A stretch of DNA of 64,000 bases from Bretschneidera sinensis (GCA_023935145.1 CM043699.1:66747638-66811637); one strand, 5' to 3'; positions 10,247 to 22,485 are shown, counted from the stretch's first letter. The notes: generated by a model not told the origin, from the sequence alone. Translations and numbers: made by a program.

Positions 10247-13200
10247 TTTATGTTTAAGGTTTTATATACTTTCGTTGTATGGTGCATAGTGCATAAGGTG
10301 GTTATAGAATTCGGTTGTGTAGAGTTAAAGAAGATGTCATTTAGAAGTAGTAACCAGTAATGGTTTAGGAAGGGGTGAGATATCTTGAGACTAAAGTCGA
10401 GTTGATTTGAGTTTGGATGTTGCATGGAGTTGGTGTTGTACGGAATGACTTGTTGTGTCTTGTGAAATATTATTAATGATTGCTTTTGATGAGAATATTA
10501 GATATAAATGCCTTATTGTGATGAAGTGTGTTATTTGGTATATCATCCATGTGTGTTTGTAGAAATAGTATGATGTGGTTTAGTTGATAGTAGAGATGTT
10601 GAAAGGCGAGGAGTGAGAAGAAGATTTCTTCTTTAAATAGTTTAATCGACTTGAAAGTTTCACACCGAATTGTGTGAACTGTGACATTTACTAAAAATAA
10701 TTATGTTGAGTTATGTATGAATATTTCCTAATAATTTCATTTCTTACTGTTCATGTTAAAGTGCTTGCAATTTATAATTATGTGAAGAATGTGTAATGTT
10801 GGTTTAAGAAATAATTATTATAAAAAGTGTAAATTCAAAGCAGAAAAAGTCAGAATTAATGAATCTATGTGTGTATGCTTGGATGTTAAGTATAAGAAAA
10901 AGGTAGCTGATGGAATATCAGATTGAAGTACTTCGAAAGTTTTGGTTGTGTTATCTATTAGAATATATAGGGAAGTACGAGAATTGGAGGGTAGTACTGA
11001 TTCTTAGAATTTGTAGGCTTAATAGTAGGAAGTGAGACTTGAGAAAAACAATTAAAGTATTGGTAAGGGTGTAAATTGATTAATGAGTACAAAAAGGGAT
11101 AAGAGCATTTGTTGGACAAGTGGTTAGTGTAAGGAGTAAGGTATAGTAGGGAGTAGTTGAACTTACACACTTTAAGTGAAGTTTTCATGATATCTTGAAC
11201 TTAAGAAGAATAGTCAAGGAAGTATATTGGAAGGTAAAAATTATTATGTAAGAATCTATAAAGGAGAAGGGTGTAATGAATTTGGATTTGATCCTAAGGT
11301 TAAGTGAATTTCGATACAAAGAGGTGGTGAAATTATTTAAAAACCTATAAGCTTTGAGTTTAGAGTTAAGAATGAATAATTGGTTGGTTAACACTAGTAA
11401 GTGAACTTCAATTTTTTTATATTACTCGGAGATATACATGTGAGGAATGTTAAAATTTGATCCAATAAGAGATGCATGATGATGAGTTAAGCTATTTGGA
11501 GTGCTTGAAAAGCTAAAGGTTGGTGAATAACTTGTTTTAGATGTGGTTGGAGTATTAGAAATGAAGGTGACTAGAAAAAATATGACAAGTATGCTTAGTA
11601 GCGGAGATTTGTTATTTCATTGGATGTACCTTGAGTTATCACTTAGGAGAGTAAGAGTGTAGTGAGGTATAAAAGTATTAGAGTAATTATTGTAAAAAAG
11701 AAATAGATGTGGGACCCAAGGCCAAGAGATAGTTGGATAAGCAAAGTGGAAGAGAGAATAAGAAATTTTAATAGGGAAGTTATAACTTAAAAGTCAATGA
11801 AGTTCAAAATACATTAGGAAAGGATAATGTTGGGAGAAATGTTTACTAACTGAAATATTTCAAGAAATTGGACATTACTAAATGTTGTGATCTTTGTGAG
11901 AAAGCTTAATGTAAAGAGATAAGAAGATCTTAAACTAATCAAGGAATTATCAGCACGCATTAAAGAGTTGAGAATAGACTTTTGCTAAGTGTATGGGGGA
12001 AAGTATCAATCATATTGCATTAAGAGTTACCTTGGAAAAATTGTATAAGATGTTATGTTGTAGATGTTAAGTAAGACTTTCAAAGCCAATTATTTATAGT
12101 GAATTAATGGGGATTGTTGGATTTTGACGCACATCAGGTGATTAGACATAAGAGTTGGAAAGGAGAAATGTGAAAGTGAGTTGTTAATTGGTTTTCTAGA
12201 AGATTTAATTGTCCTAAATAGACTAGAAGGTGAAACGACAAAATAAAAGGAATTTAAAAGTGTAGTTAAGTCAAGAAAGTAATTTGAGTTCGTAAAGGTT
12301 GGTTAAAAAGATTGAGGTAGAGTAAAGTGATGAAGATATTATAGTTTGATGAACTAAATAATAAAAGACTGAGTAAGAAGTAAGAAAATCTGTGTTTCCA
12401 CCAAGTTATTATGAGAAAAAGAAGATAGTTGAGTTTAAAGAGGTGAAGAATTATCAAACTCAATGTGATAAGTTCTGTTGTTAGGATGGAAGGAAGATGG
12501 ACTAATGTAGTAATGGTGAAAAGAAATGGAGAGTATATTAAATTCGATATGAGAACTGGTATATTAGTGTTTGGTTAATGTTCAATCAAAACTTCTTATG
12601 AAAAAATAGTTATAAAAGATGTGGAGCTATTGACGAGGTTAGATAGATTAAGTAAAAAGAAAAAGGGAATAGAAAAATAAGAAGGTGAGTTAGGGAAAAG
12701 ATAAAAATCAATGTTTCAGAAGGAAGGATTAAGTATAAACCAAGGTTTATATGTATAATCGAGAAGAACGATGAAAATTTGAGGAAACTATTCTTTTGAG
12801 AAGCAGAAGTAATAATTTGTTGATGCAATGATAAATGGTTATAAGGGTAAAGGATAGAGCCATTCTTAGAAATTTTTAGGATAGAGAATTATCCAAGGTG
12901 TGTCCCTGAGAATTTTCTAAGTAAAAGAATAATAAATTTGAAGTACAATCAATATGAAAGGAAAAATTTATATGGATGAAAATCATTGTGAAGTGTAAGT
13001 AAAGATCAATGACAAACTAGGTAAGATATTATGGAAGACAACTAAATGACAGAGTTGGAGTGGAGCTCTGTAAATAGAGTTTGTTAGCTCTAAATGAAAA
13101 TAATTGGTTTGTCAAAAGTTCACATGGTATTATGAATTGGATTATGATATAATATTATTGTTAAAGAGAGATTAGTCAATTTGGAGTTGTAATGAAGAGT

Positions 13201-13702
13201 AAGGTGCTAAACTATTGCTATTTCAGTGAGTTATATGAAAGCTTATTTGTAAACATGCCCCAGTTGCCAGTGGATAAGTTAAGGTTTAAATTGAAACAAT
13301 AAGTGAGAAAGTTTGATTAAGGCTAAGAGAAGTGTCGAGGAAGGAGAGTAAATTACTAATTTGATCTTTTACTTGATAGATGCTAGAAGCTTTATGAAAT
13401 ATCGAGGTGTTGATTAAGATCTAAGTTAAAATGAGTACAAAATTTGTGATAATACCGTTGACAGATCCTGAGTATAATATCTAGTAGGAGAAGAAGTTAT
13501 TGAATAATATGATGAGGTGCTTAGTTGGTAAGTAATATTTTAAAAAGGTATCTTGGGGAAGATATAATTGAAAATCCGTACGACGCTAGAGACCCATAAA
13601 GTATAAAGTTGAGAAAAAAGGAATATGAAATGGTAAGAAATTTAGTTTTTGAAGCACAAGAGCAGAAGGTAGGTGCAAGAAACGAATGATTTTAAGTAAT
13701 AC
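10247..13702 (+). other. Interior of element D, first part; no gene seen
   Basis: I looked for zinc-knuckle, protease, RT (xxDD), HHCC and DDE motifs on both strands and recognised none. ORFs are short (below about 95 codons) and of low complexity. The plus strand is very poor in C: bases 11221-11280 have 1 C and 15 G, and 12661-12720 have 2 C and 15 G. Copia element E interrupts it at 13703 (target duplication AATAC at 13698-13702). Confidence 0.7.
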
Positions 13703-14607
13703 TATTAGGAAATCACCTTGGAGATGCCCAGGTGGTGATCTACCAAACACCCAAGTCTAGAATGACTTGTAATGATCAGAAACAGAAACAGAAATCAAAG
13801 AAAAGAAAGAACACAACAATTGTTATCGAGGTTCGGCAATAGCCTACGTTCCCGTGAGTTCCTCTGAACTCCCTGCACTAAATCAATGAGTTCTTACAGA
13901 ATATAGCAACACCCCTTCAGGAATCTCAAGTTCTTGAAGAACCAAAGAAGAGAAGAAAGAAAGTGAGAAGAACTATTACAAAGCCCTTTACCCAATCTAT
14001 GCTACTATTTCTTTACAACCAGACTCTCTTTTGAGATCTATTTTAGTGCCTCTCCTGTGTTTTGTGACTTTGCACTCTCACACTTGCACTTGAATTCTCT
14101 TGTATGATGATCACTTGTATGTCTCAATTATATGTTGAGATTGAAGCTAGGTGACCCTTTATATAGTGCACCAACTTTTTGACCAATCTTGAAGGTTAAT
14201 ATCCACCCTTAGATCCTGAGGACCAATCAACCATAGCCCTTCATCAATCCTTAGTGATCCTATGCGTTTTGAACATGCCTCACGCACCATTCAAGAAGGC
14301 TTAAAAACCATGAACAAGTATGCCTGGCGCCGTGGCCCAGAACATGGCAGGGTGCAGCCCAGGGCAAGGCACACATTCTTTATCTTCTGGGCACCACAGC
14401 CTGGGGGAGGCTGAGCCATGGTGCACACCTCCTCCAGGTCTCCTCTTTACTAGGCACCGTGACCTGGGAAGGCTGTGCCGCATCGCGACCTGATGCTGAA
14501 CCCTTTGTACATGTTGTGCGCTGAGGCGCACACTTAGTGTGCTGAGGCGCCAAGGCCTTATGCTGAACCTCTTCAAACCTTGTTTAAACCTTAGATAAAC
14601 ACCAACA
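13703..14607 (-). repeat. 3' LTR of Copia E
   Basis: 905 bp, close to the 5' LTR copy at 19845-20746. On the minus strand it starts TGTTGGTGTTTATCTAAGG. The TATA-like sequence is near 14156-14166. The GC-rich stretch at 14320-14560 gives a 91-codon minus ORF that is part of the LTR and not a gene. Confidence 0.9.
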
Positions 14608-14639
14608 ATCTCTACCTTTGTCTAAGTGATTAAACCCAA

Positions 14640-17069
14640 ACCCATTGTGCAGAGAACTCAGGATCCAAACTCATCTTGAGTCATAATTCAACCAACTCCA
14701 ATCCTAAGAAGTCCAAGGCAATGATTGAACTTACTTAGAGGTAGAACTTTAGTGCCTAAATCTGTAGGATTTTCTTCCGTGGCTTTCCTGTCCACATGAA
14801 TGCATTCTTCCGTAACATTTTCCCGAATGAAATGGTACCAAACATTCATATGCTTTATCCTCTCATGGAACACCTTATTCTTGCACAAATGCAACGCACT
14901 TTGGCTATCCGAATACATCACCACCTACTCCTTCAGGACCTTCAACTCTTCCAACAACCTTGTGCACCACATAGCCTCCTTAATGGCTTTCGTTGCCACT
15001 ATGTACTCAGCCTCGGTTATTGAGAGTGCTACCACCGGCTGCAACTGAGCCTTCCAACTTATACAACATTCGTTTAAGTTGAAGAAGTAGGAGGTAATCA
15101 ATCTTCTTTTATCCCGGTCTGCTCCATAGTCTGAATTCGCATAACCTTTAAGATAGATGAACTTACTCCTCTTCTCATAAACCAGCCCTACATCTGGGCT
15201 TCCCTTCAAGTACCTCAGCAACCACTTCATCCCAAGCTAATGCTCCTTTCCAAGATTACTCATAAATCTGCTGAGAACACTCATTGCATGAGCAATGTCA
15301 GGTCTAGTGCTTACCATCATGAACATGAATGATCCAACCGCACTAGAGTAGGGGACCTTTTCCATTTCCTTCTTCTCCTCATCTGATCTCAGACATTGAT
15401 CGCTGGAGAACTTGAAATGACCAGCAAGGGGAACCTTAACTGGTTTGCTATCTTCCATAGGGAACTTAGATATCATCTTCTCTATATAGGAAGTCTGAGA
15501 AATCTTCAATTTATTTTTTTCCCTTTCCCGGATTATACCTATCCCAAGGATCTTCTGTGCATGGCCAAGATCCTTCATCTCAAACTCCTCACTAAGTTGA
15601 GACTTCAATTCTTCTATCTTCTCTATGCTGCTCCCAACCAGCAACATATAATCAACATAAATGAGGATGATCACCACTTTCTCCACCTTGTGCCCCTTGT
15701 AATACAAGCACGAATCATAGTAGCTCCTCATGAAACCCAAGCTAGTTACAAAGGAATCGAACCGTTTATTCCATTGTCGAGGTGATTGCTTCAGGCCATA
15801 TAGAGACTTCTTCAACTGGCACACCAACTTGCCTGCCTTCCTTCGACATAGCCTTCGGGTTGCCTTACGTAGATGGTCTCATCAAGCTTTCCATGCAAGA
15901 ACACTATCTTCACATCCATTTGCTCAATCTCCCAATCAAATTGGACCACCATAGCCAATACTATCCATATCGTCTTGTATTTCACAACCGGTAAGAATAT
16001 TTCGGTGAAATCTACGCCTTCTCTTTATGTGAACCCCTTCGTCACTAGCCTAGCTTTATACCGGACTTCATCCCCTAGAGTGTTTACTTCTTTGATCTTA
16101 TAGATCCACCTACAATCCACAACTCTCTATTTTTCTGGTTTTGACACCAATTCCCAAGAATTGTTCTTCCTCAAAGAATCCATTTCTTCCTCCAAAGCTA
16201 GCTGCCACTTTGATGACTCCTTACATTCCATGGCTTCTATGTAAGTTTCTGGTTCAACCATCCCTCCTTTTGTCCAAGGAGCTGCTACATTAGCATCCGC
16301 AAACCTATATCTCAAAGGTGGTCTAACCACCCTCCTTCCCTGGTCTCTTGTGAACTAGTAGTCATTCTGACTTGCTGCATCAACCTCTTCTAGTTCAGCC
16401 TCCTCTTGATTGCCCTGAGCTTGGCCTTCATCAATGGGCTCTACCTGGTCCGAACCCTCTTGTCTTCCTTGCTCTACCTGAACTGGATTTTCCTTGATGT
16501 GATGCTCCACAAATTTCAGACTGGTTTGCTCACTAGCCCCTGTAGGGTTAGGTTTCTCCAAATAGGGAAATAAATTTCATTAAAAATAACATCCCTACTT
16601 ATTATAAGTTTAATTCCTTTTGGTTCTAAGGACCACAACCTATACCCCTTAACCCCATCACCATACCCTAGAAATATACATTTTCTAGACCTTAGGTTAA
16701 GTTTATCATCCTTTTGATGTGCAAATGTAGCACACCCAAAAGTCCTAAGGTTACTCAACTCAGGGGGTTTCCCACTTCAAATCTCCATGGGAGTCTTAAG
16801 GTCTAAAGCCCTAGAGGGTGATCTATTAACCAAATATGCAGTAGTAGACACAACTTTCCTCCAAAAATATTTTGGTAAACTGGACCCAATTAACATGCAC
16901 CTAAACTTTTCCATAAGGGTCATATTCATCCTTTCAGTAACTCCATTTTGCTGAGGGGTTTTCAAAACCATTCTATGTCTTAGAATGTCATTTAACTCAC
17001 AGAATTTATAAAAATCCTTATTGCAAAATTCTAAGCCATTATCGGTTCATAAAGCCTTAACTACCCTAC
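14640..17069 (-). pseudogene. Copia E pol: integrase C-terminal half, RT and RNase H, broken
   Basis: From 17069 downward: the second integrase Asp block (near 17050-17030, a TDNGLEF-like stretch), then TPQQNGVTERMN with the catalytic Glu (16971-16777), then the Copia-specific FGCATFAHQ..FLGYGDGVKGYRLW block (16758-16516). An acidic linker and the RT start (16330-16127) follow. RT (15827-15237) has YVDY where the active-site YVDD should be, so it is catalytically dead. RNase H (15230-14688) has SITEAEYI and YSDSQSALHL. In-frame stops at 15237 (Trp codon lost) and 14925 separate the blocks. The integrase HHCC finger and first Asp are missing. The residue pattern is Tork/TNT1-like. Confidence 0.9.
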
Positions 17070-17239
17070 TGATAGGGGCTTAAATATATTTAAGTCCATT
17101 GATTTACATTTGTTAAGCTCTTAGTTCGTGTATTTTATTCCATTTTACTTCCTTTTTGTGTTTTCTGTGTTTTTATAGGTTTTTGAAAGAAAGGAAGCAT
17201 TTTGGAACTCAAAGAGCAAAACTGGAACTGGGAGCTGCA

Positions 17240-17345
17240 GAAGAGTGCGATCGAGCGCACTGCTTGGTTCGATCGAGCGCACAAGCACTCGTGCGCACAA
17301 AGAGAAGGCAAGAGTGCAAACTCATGCGATCGAGTGCACATGCAT
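17240..17345. repeat. CpG-rich GCGATCGAGCGCAC motifs in LTR G
   Basis: Several copies of GCGATCGAGCGCAC-like sequence lie upstream of a TATA box (CTATAAATAG at 17437-17446). The same motif arrays occur in the LTRs at 57204, 61548 and 63225. Confidence 0.8.
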
Positions 17346-17436
17346 CAGTAAAACATCAAAACGGCAGTTCCTATTTTGGAAAGTAGGGTTAGAGTCCTGT
17401 TTTGGAAATTAAGGTTTCCAAGTGTCCTTAGAACCC

Positions 17437-17446
17437 TATAAATAGA
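17437..17446 (+). promoter_or_regulatory. TATA box of LTR G
   Basis: CTATAAATAG lies about 370 bp into the LTR, just downstream of the CpG motif array. This is the layout of an LTR promoter. Activity cannot be judged. Confidence 0.55.
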
Positions 17447-18642
17447 CTTGTAAAACACAAAAACAACATCTCCCTTTTTAGGAGCAGATCTCCCTTTTAG
17501 TTTAGTTTTTATTCTGGGAGGCCGAAGGCCGGACGAGCCCGGAGGAGAGATTATGGAGACGAATTGATGACTCTTCTCCGTAGTGTTTTCGAGTTTCTTC
17601 TTTCCTTTGTATTTTATTTTATGATGTTGTTTAGCATCACAACTATGTGTAACTAATTTTCTGGTAAGGGCTTCATTGAAGCCCTAATTATATTTACTCA
17701 ATAATTCAATATTGGCACCTTTGCGATATTTATGTTGTGATGCTTAACTTGATTAATGCCTGTTTTTATTTAAATTCCTCATATTTATTTGCTGATCAAC
17801 ATATGCATGTGGTATGGATTAGTTAGTTGAATCAATTTGGATGACCGAGTCCTGGGTTCAACAATAGTAACAAAAGATATCCACACCAGATTCTTGGGTT
17901 AATCAACATGGGAAACCGGGAGTAGATACCATGCCCTAAGTCTCGTGTGGTTGTCGATTTCCACAGATCTTATGCTCTCTTAAGGAACAACTCAGTATAC
18001 ACCATGCTGAATCCCTTAAGAAATAAAAGAGTTAGAGTAGATACCATGCCTTACTCGTTGCTTAGGGAAATCAATAGCTTAACGAGTAGATACCATGCCC
18101 TTAGGTTGACAACCATTAGGTATACATGACATGATTAAAGCATTGGCATACTGTTGTATTGTGGTAGCATGATTAGTGGTGGATATCAAGTCCATACGCC
18201 TTTATCTTTATTAAATTCCAACTCAATATTTATTTCTCTTATTTTTATTTTATTATTGCGAGACTAATTCTAAATCGAAATTTACCAATCCCTGTGGAGA
18301 TGATCTTGCATTCGCACGCTATACTACTAAGTTGACCTTGTGCACTTGCAAGTAAAACAAGTACGATTATTCGCTTATTTATTTAGGTGGATAATCGTGG
18401 AATAAGTTTTTGGCGCCTTTGCGATATTTGTGTTGTGATGCTTAACTTGATTAATGCTTGTTTTTATTTAAATTCCTCATATGTGTTTGTTGATCAACAT
18501 ATGCATGTTGTATAGATTAGTTAGTTGAATCAATTTGGATGATCGAGTCCTGGGTTCAACAATAGTAACAAAAGATATCCACACCGGATTCTTGGGTTAA
18601 TCAACATGGGAAACCGGGAGTAGATACCATGCCCTAGGTCTC

Positions 18643-19592
18643 CTTGAAATTCTTGAACCAATCCTTATGAGGGCACATGTGATAAGTGCACTCGGAATGC
18701 AGAATTCATTTCTCGTTGCCTTGCCTCCTGCTCACATTTGAGCACAAAACAAGAACATCATCTTGCTGTTCTTTGGCAACCGAAGCCTCTCCATTGTTGG
18801 TATGGCTTCTTCCTCTCTCATCCCACATCTTCTTCTTGCAATCTTTCCTGAAATATCCCTCCTTGTTGCAGTAGAAGCATATCTTTCCTCCAAATCTTGG
18901 TTTGGAATGAGATCTCCCATGGCTCTGCCCTCTACCTCTTGATTTCTCCCGGTAGTAGCCATGAATGCTACTGCCATTCCGAGTTACTGGCCTTCCTCTA
19001 ACAAACAGCCCTTCTCCACTTGATGCTTCCCTCATCATGGCTTTGAAATCATGAGCCCTTATGGCATTGATCACAATCTCCTTGGTTAAAGTATCTCTTC
19101 CATATTCAATTACATTAATCAAATTATCAAAACAATCAGGAAGAGAATTCAACAAAATAACAGCCAATTGTTCATCCGGGAATGTGATGCTACAGCTATT
19201 CAAATCTTGAACTAGCTTATTAAACACATCAAGATATCTTACAACTCTTTATTACGATCCATTTTAAAAGCAAAGATTCTTTTAAGAAGATAAATCTTAT
19301 TAGGGAGACTTTTGGTAAGAAACAACTCATCTAGTTTCTTCCATATGACAGCTGGATCTTCTGAGTCTCCGCACTCCCTTGTCACACTATCTGACATGTG
19401 CAAGAAAATGGTGTTTTATGCCATCTTCTTCATCTCAATCCGTTGGACTTCTGTGATACTTTCTGGAAAAGCATCATCTTCTCTAATAGCCAAGTCCACC
19501 TTCTGTTGCATAAGAACAGCCTTGATCTTCCGCTTCCAAAGGGAAAAGTCTCATTTTCCACCAAACTTCACAACAAGGAAATTTGAAGCCAT
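18643..19592 (-). pseudogene. gag: Copia E gag and start of protease
   Basis: The gag polyprotein packages the element RNA. The start is taken at 19592-19590 (MASNFLVVKFGGK), the usual Copia gag opening before DFSLWKRKI. One stop follows early (near 19550) and there is a frameshift near 19240. The UBN2-type capsid region (DLNSCSITFPDEQLAVILLN) continues to 18706. The zinc knuckle CFYCNKEGYFRKDC is present, with Tyr where His is usual. After the stop the frame passes into the protease start (ECTYHMCPHKDWF), where the catalytic Asp of D-S-x-C appears as His. It is cut at 18643 by element G. Confidence 0.88.
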
Positions 19593-19781
19593 CTTGCAGA
19601 GAAAATCCCAGATTTACGCAGCACCCACAACTGCTTTCCCAAACTTCTTCTAAACCTCAAAAACACGATCAAAGATTGATCTCAATACCGTTCTTGAATC
19701 ACCCTCAAGAACACGATCAGATCTTGATCTTTACTCCATTCTTGAATCACCCAAGAAGTTGGCCTTTGATTCTTAGAGTCT

Positions 19782-19848
19782 TGCTCCGATACCTTCTGTT
19801 CCAGCTCTGATACCCGCTGTTCTTGGACCACAGCTCTATACCACTGTT
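19782..19848. repeat. Three tandem copies of the PBS/LTR-end junction in Copia E
   Basis: The motif GCTC(C/T)GATACC..CTGTT occurs at 19782-19800, 19803-19821 and, one base shorter (AGCTCTATACCACTGTT), at 19832-19848. Each copy resembles the junction between a tRNA-Met-type PBS and the LTR end on the minus strand. Confidence 0.75.
19833..19843 (-). other. Primer binding site of Copia E, initiator tRNA-Met type
   Basis: The minus strand reads TGGTATAGAGC, one base short of TGGTATCAGAGC, and adjoins the LTR end at 19845. Confidence 0.75.
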
Positions 19849-20746
19849 AATTTACCTTGGAGATGCCCAGGTGGTGATCTTCCAAACACTCAAGTCTAGA
19901 ATGACTTGTAATGATCAGAAACAGTAACAAAAATCATAGAGAAGAAAGAACACAACAATTAGTATCGAGGTTCGACAATAGCCTATGTCCCCGTGAGTTC
20001 TTCAAAACTATCTGCACTAAACCAATGAGTTCGTACAGAATACAACAACACCCCTTCAAGAATCTCAAGTTCTTGAAGAACCAAAGAAGAGAAGAAAGAA
20101 AGTGAGAAGAACTATTACAAAGCCCTTTACCCAATCTATGCTACTCTCTCTTTACAACCAGCCTCTTTTTTGAGATCTATTCTAGTGCCTCTCCTGTGTT
20201 TTGTGTCTTTGCACCCTCACACTTGCATTTGAATTCTCTTGTATGATGATCACTTGTATGTCACAATTACATGTTAAGATTGAAGCTAGGTGACCCTTTA
20301 TATAGTGCACCAACTTCTTGACCAATCTTGAAGGTCAATATCCACCCTTAGATCTTAAAGACCAATCAACCATAGCCCTTCATCAATCCTTAATGATCCT
20401 ATGCATTTTGAACATGCCTCACGCACCATTCAAGAAGGCTTAAAAACTATGTACAAGTGTGTCTGGCGCCGCGGCCCAGAATAGAGCAAGCCGTGGCAAA
20501 GGGCAGGGCACATATTCTTCATCTTCTGGGCGCCATGGCCTAGGGGAGGCTGAGTCGTGGTGCACATATCCTCCAAGTTTCCTCCTTACTGGGCATCATG
20601 GCCTGGGAAGGCTGAGCCGCGGTGAGACCTGATGTTGAACCCTTTGTACATGCTGTGCACTAAAGCGCACACATAGTGTGCTAAGGCGCCAAGGCCTGAT
20701 GCTGAACCTCTTCAAACCTTGTTTAAACCTTAGATAAACACCAACA
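19845..20746 (-). repeat. 5' LTR of Copia E
   Basis: 902 bp, matching 13703-14607. The plus strand starts TGTTAATTTACCTTGG and ends ACACCAACA. The TATA-like sequence is TTTATATAGTGC (20298-20309, read on the minus strand). It is followed by the target duplication AATAC. Confidence 0.9.
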
Positions 20747-20751
20747 AATAC

Positions 20752-21115
20752 TTTTGGTTAGGAATGTGTAAATTAAAGGAGTAATTGGGTGAATTATAAG
20801 GATTAATAGCATATAAAAGAACAAACACCGCTTATTAAGTAAAAAGAGTTTCCAGTAAATTATAACAAAGTTTATTAAAGTAGTGAGCTAGATCACTCTG
20901 GTAATTAATAATGGGTTGAGGGCAATAGATAGAAAGTTAAAGATGATGGTGAATAAGAAGTTTATCTCTGTGTTGACAATTTATGATCAAGGTAAACAAT
21001 TTGAGGAATGTGTTTAAGAATGTGAGACAGACTTGGGAAAGTGATAATCTAATTGTTTTGTGGACATGGTCAAGGAAATTTCGAGGATGAAATTTTTATT
21101 AGTGAGGGAGAGAAT
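20752..21115 (+). other. Interior of element D, second part, with polypurine tract
   Basis: D resumes after Copia E. No gene is seen. It ends in the purine tract AGTGAGGGAGAGAAT (21101-21115), preceded by AAATTTCGAGGATGAAAT. That arrangement is typical of the end of chromovirus-type Gypsy elements just before the 3' LTR. Confidence 0.7.
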
Positions 21116-21126
21116 TATACAGTCCT
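21116..21126 (+). repeat. First 11 bp of D's 3' LTR, cut by Athila F
   Basis: TATACAGTCC is the counterpart of TGTAGAGTCC at 7542 and lies directly after the polypurine tract. Athila F begins at the next base. Confidence 0.7.
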
Positions 21127-22480
21127 GATGAGAGTCATAAAATGCATCTTAACAATACTTATTTGTTAGCATTTTTAGGGTTAATCTAGGTTTGAATTAC
21201 ACTTTTAGACCTTAACAACTCTAAAGTGATATTCTTGGATTATTGATCTATTTCGGTGCATTTACAGGTACTTTGAGTCCAAAAGAGATGGAAAGCCATC
21301 ATAGCTTAAAGCATGATGCTTCAATGCATATCAGAGTGAAGGCATGGTTACGGAAGGACAAAATGAAGAGAAACCAAGTCTTTAGTGTTCCGCACTACGG
21401 CTTGAAAAGTCTAAGACTCGGCCTCCAAAACAAAGCCCAAAAGAGCAAGGAAGACACCAGTGTGCGCCTGCCTTGGACCAGGCTGAGCCACGGCCTGGCT
21501 GTCTGAGCTGCGGTCTGGACTAATCTAGGCCTCAGCCTCCAGAAGCAAGAAGAAAACCCAAAAGTCTGAGCCACGGCCTGGATTAATGTGAGCCGCGGCG
21601 CGAGCGCGATGCTTTGTTTTCGAGTCACGACTTAATTAAGGTTTTAATGATAGTTTAAACTCGAAAACACCCTTGGACCTTTTATATTATAAATAGATCA
21701 CTTAGGGTTTGAAAAAGGACAATTAGTAAGGTTGGAAAGAACATTAAGGCTACCATATTCTCCCCCATCAAAGTGTTCAAGCATGAGCCCCATAGTCAAC
21801 TAATCTCCAAGCAAGGTGAAGGGATGAATCCCTAGGTGTAGTCATTCTTATTTTCTATTATTAATTCAGTTGTTGTTTGGATTTATTGTCAAAAAATTGT
21901 TATGATTTACTCTTTGATTTAATTAGAAGATTTTCTCTTAATCCGGTGATTGTGTCTTTCTCCTCGATATAAGTCTAGTTATGCTCTTCTTATGTCAAGA
22001 TTGTTGGATGTGATTGAGTCCGGTAGATTTATCTTTTAGGTTTGTCCATTATTGTGATATGGTCATTAAGATATATTGTCGTTTCTTGATAAATCTATAG
22101 GATAGGTCATGTGTGCTTAAATCGAAAGTAAAGAGTAATTCATATCAATTACATTAGGGTTTACATGTGCTTTAATTGAATATTTGTCGATTGCCTGTTT
22201 GGGATGTGAAACTAGCAATCAAGATAAAAACAATTGATTCAAGAATGGAATAAGGCAACGAACCTAGGGAGGATTCCCAAAACCTTGTTATCTCTCCATC
22301 ATATTCTTCATTATAGTTACACAATTTTCTCATATTACTTTACTATCAAAATTCAGATTCTCTCACTTGATCTTTATCGTTCATGTTAAGGTTTACACTT
22401 TTCCTTTGTAGTTCGCTTTTTCTCATGGGATCGACACCTCAACTATACACAATAACCACGTATTAGTTTGAGCATAATCA
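21127..22480 (+). repeat. 5' LTR of Athila F
   Basis: 1354 bp, starting TGATGAGAGTCATAAAATGC and ending GCATAATCA. It shares its first 700 bp with 30317-31028. The TATA box ATTATAAATAG is near 21687-21697. Confidence 0.92.
21687..21697 (+). promoter_or_regulatory. TATA box of Athila F LTR
   Basis: ATTATAAATAG lies about 560 bp into the LTR. The same box occurs in the partial 3' LTR (TATTATAAATAG near 30813). Confidence 0.55.
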
Positions 22481-22485
22481 AATTT

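Larger units (their letters stand above)
17070..18641 (+). mobile_element. Element G: complete LTR joined to a partial LTR, nested in Copia E
   Basis: It begins TGATAGGGGCTTAAATAT and is related to the C/K LTR family (TGATGAGTCTTAAATATTGC). A full LTR (17070 to about 18404) is followed by the start of a tRNA-Asp-type PBS (TTTTTGGCGCC at 18407-18417). This is joined directly to a second copy of internal LTR sequence (18417-18641 repeats 17719-17941). The element then ends abruptly in Copia E coding sequence with no target duplication. This looks like a deletion inside an LTR element that also removed part of Copia E pol. Confidence 0.8.
13703..20746 (-). mobile_element. Copia element E (Tork-like), complete outline
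   Basis: It has two LTRs of 905 and 902 bp, a Met-type PBS, gag, a truncated pol and a perfect 5-bp target duplication AATAC (13698-13702 and 20747-20751). On the minus strand the order is LTR, PBS, gag (19592-18643), the inserted and rearranged LTR G (18641-17070), integrase C-terminal half, RT, RNase H, LTR. The protease-to-integrase segment next to G has been lost. It lies inside element D. Confidence 0.93.

Noticed and set aside
14301..14576. GC-rich 91-codon ORF as a captured host gene fragment
   Set aside because: The same GC-rich block is present in all LTRs of this Copia family, without a conserved frame.
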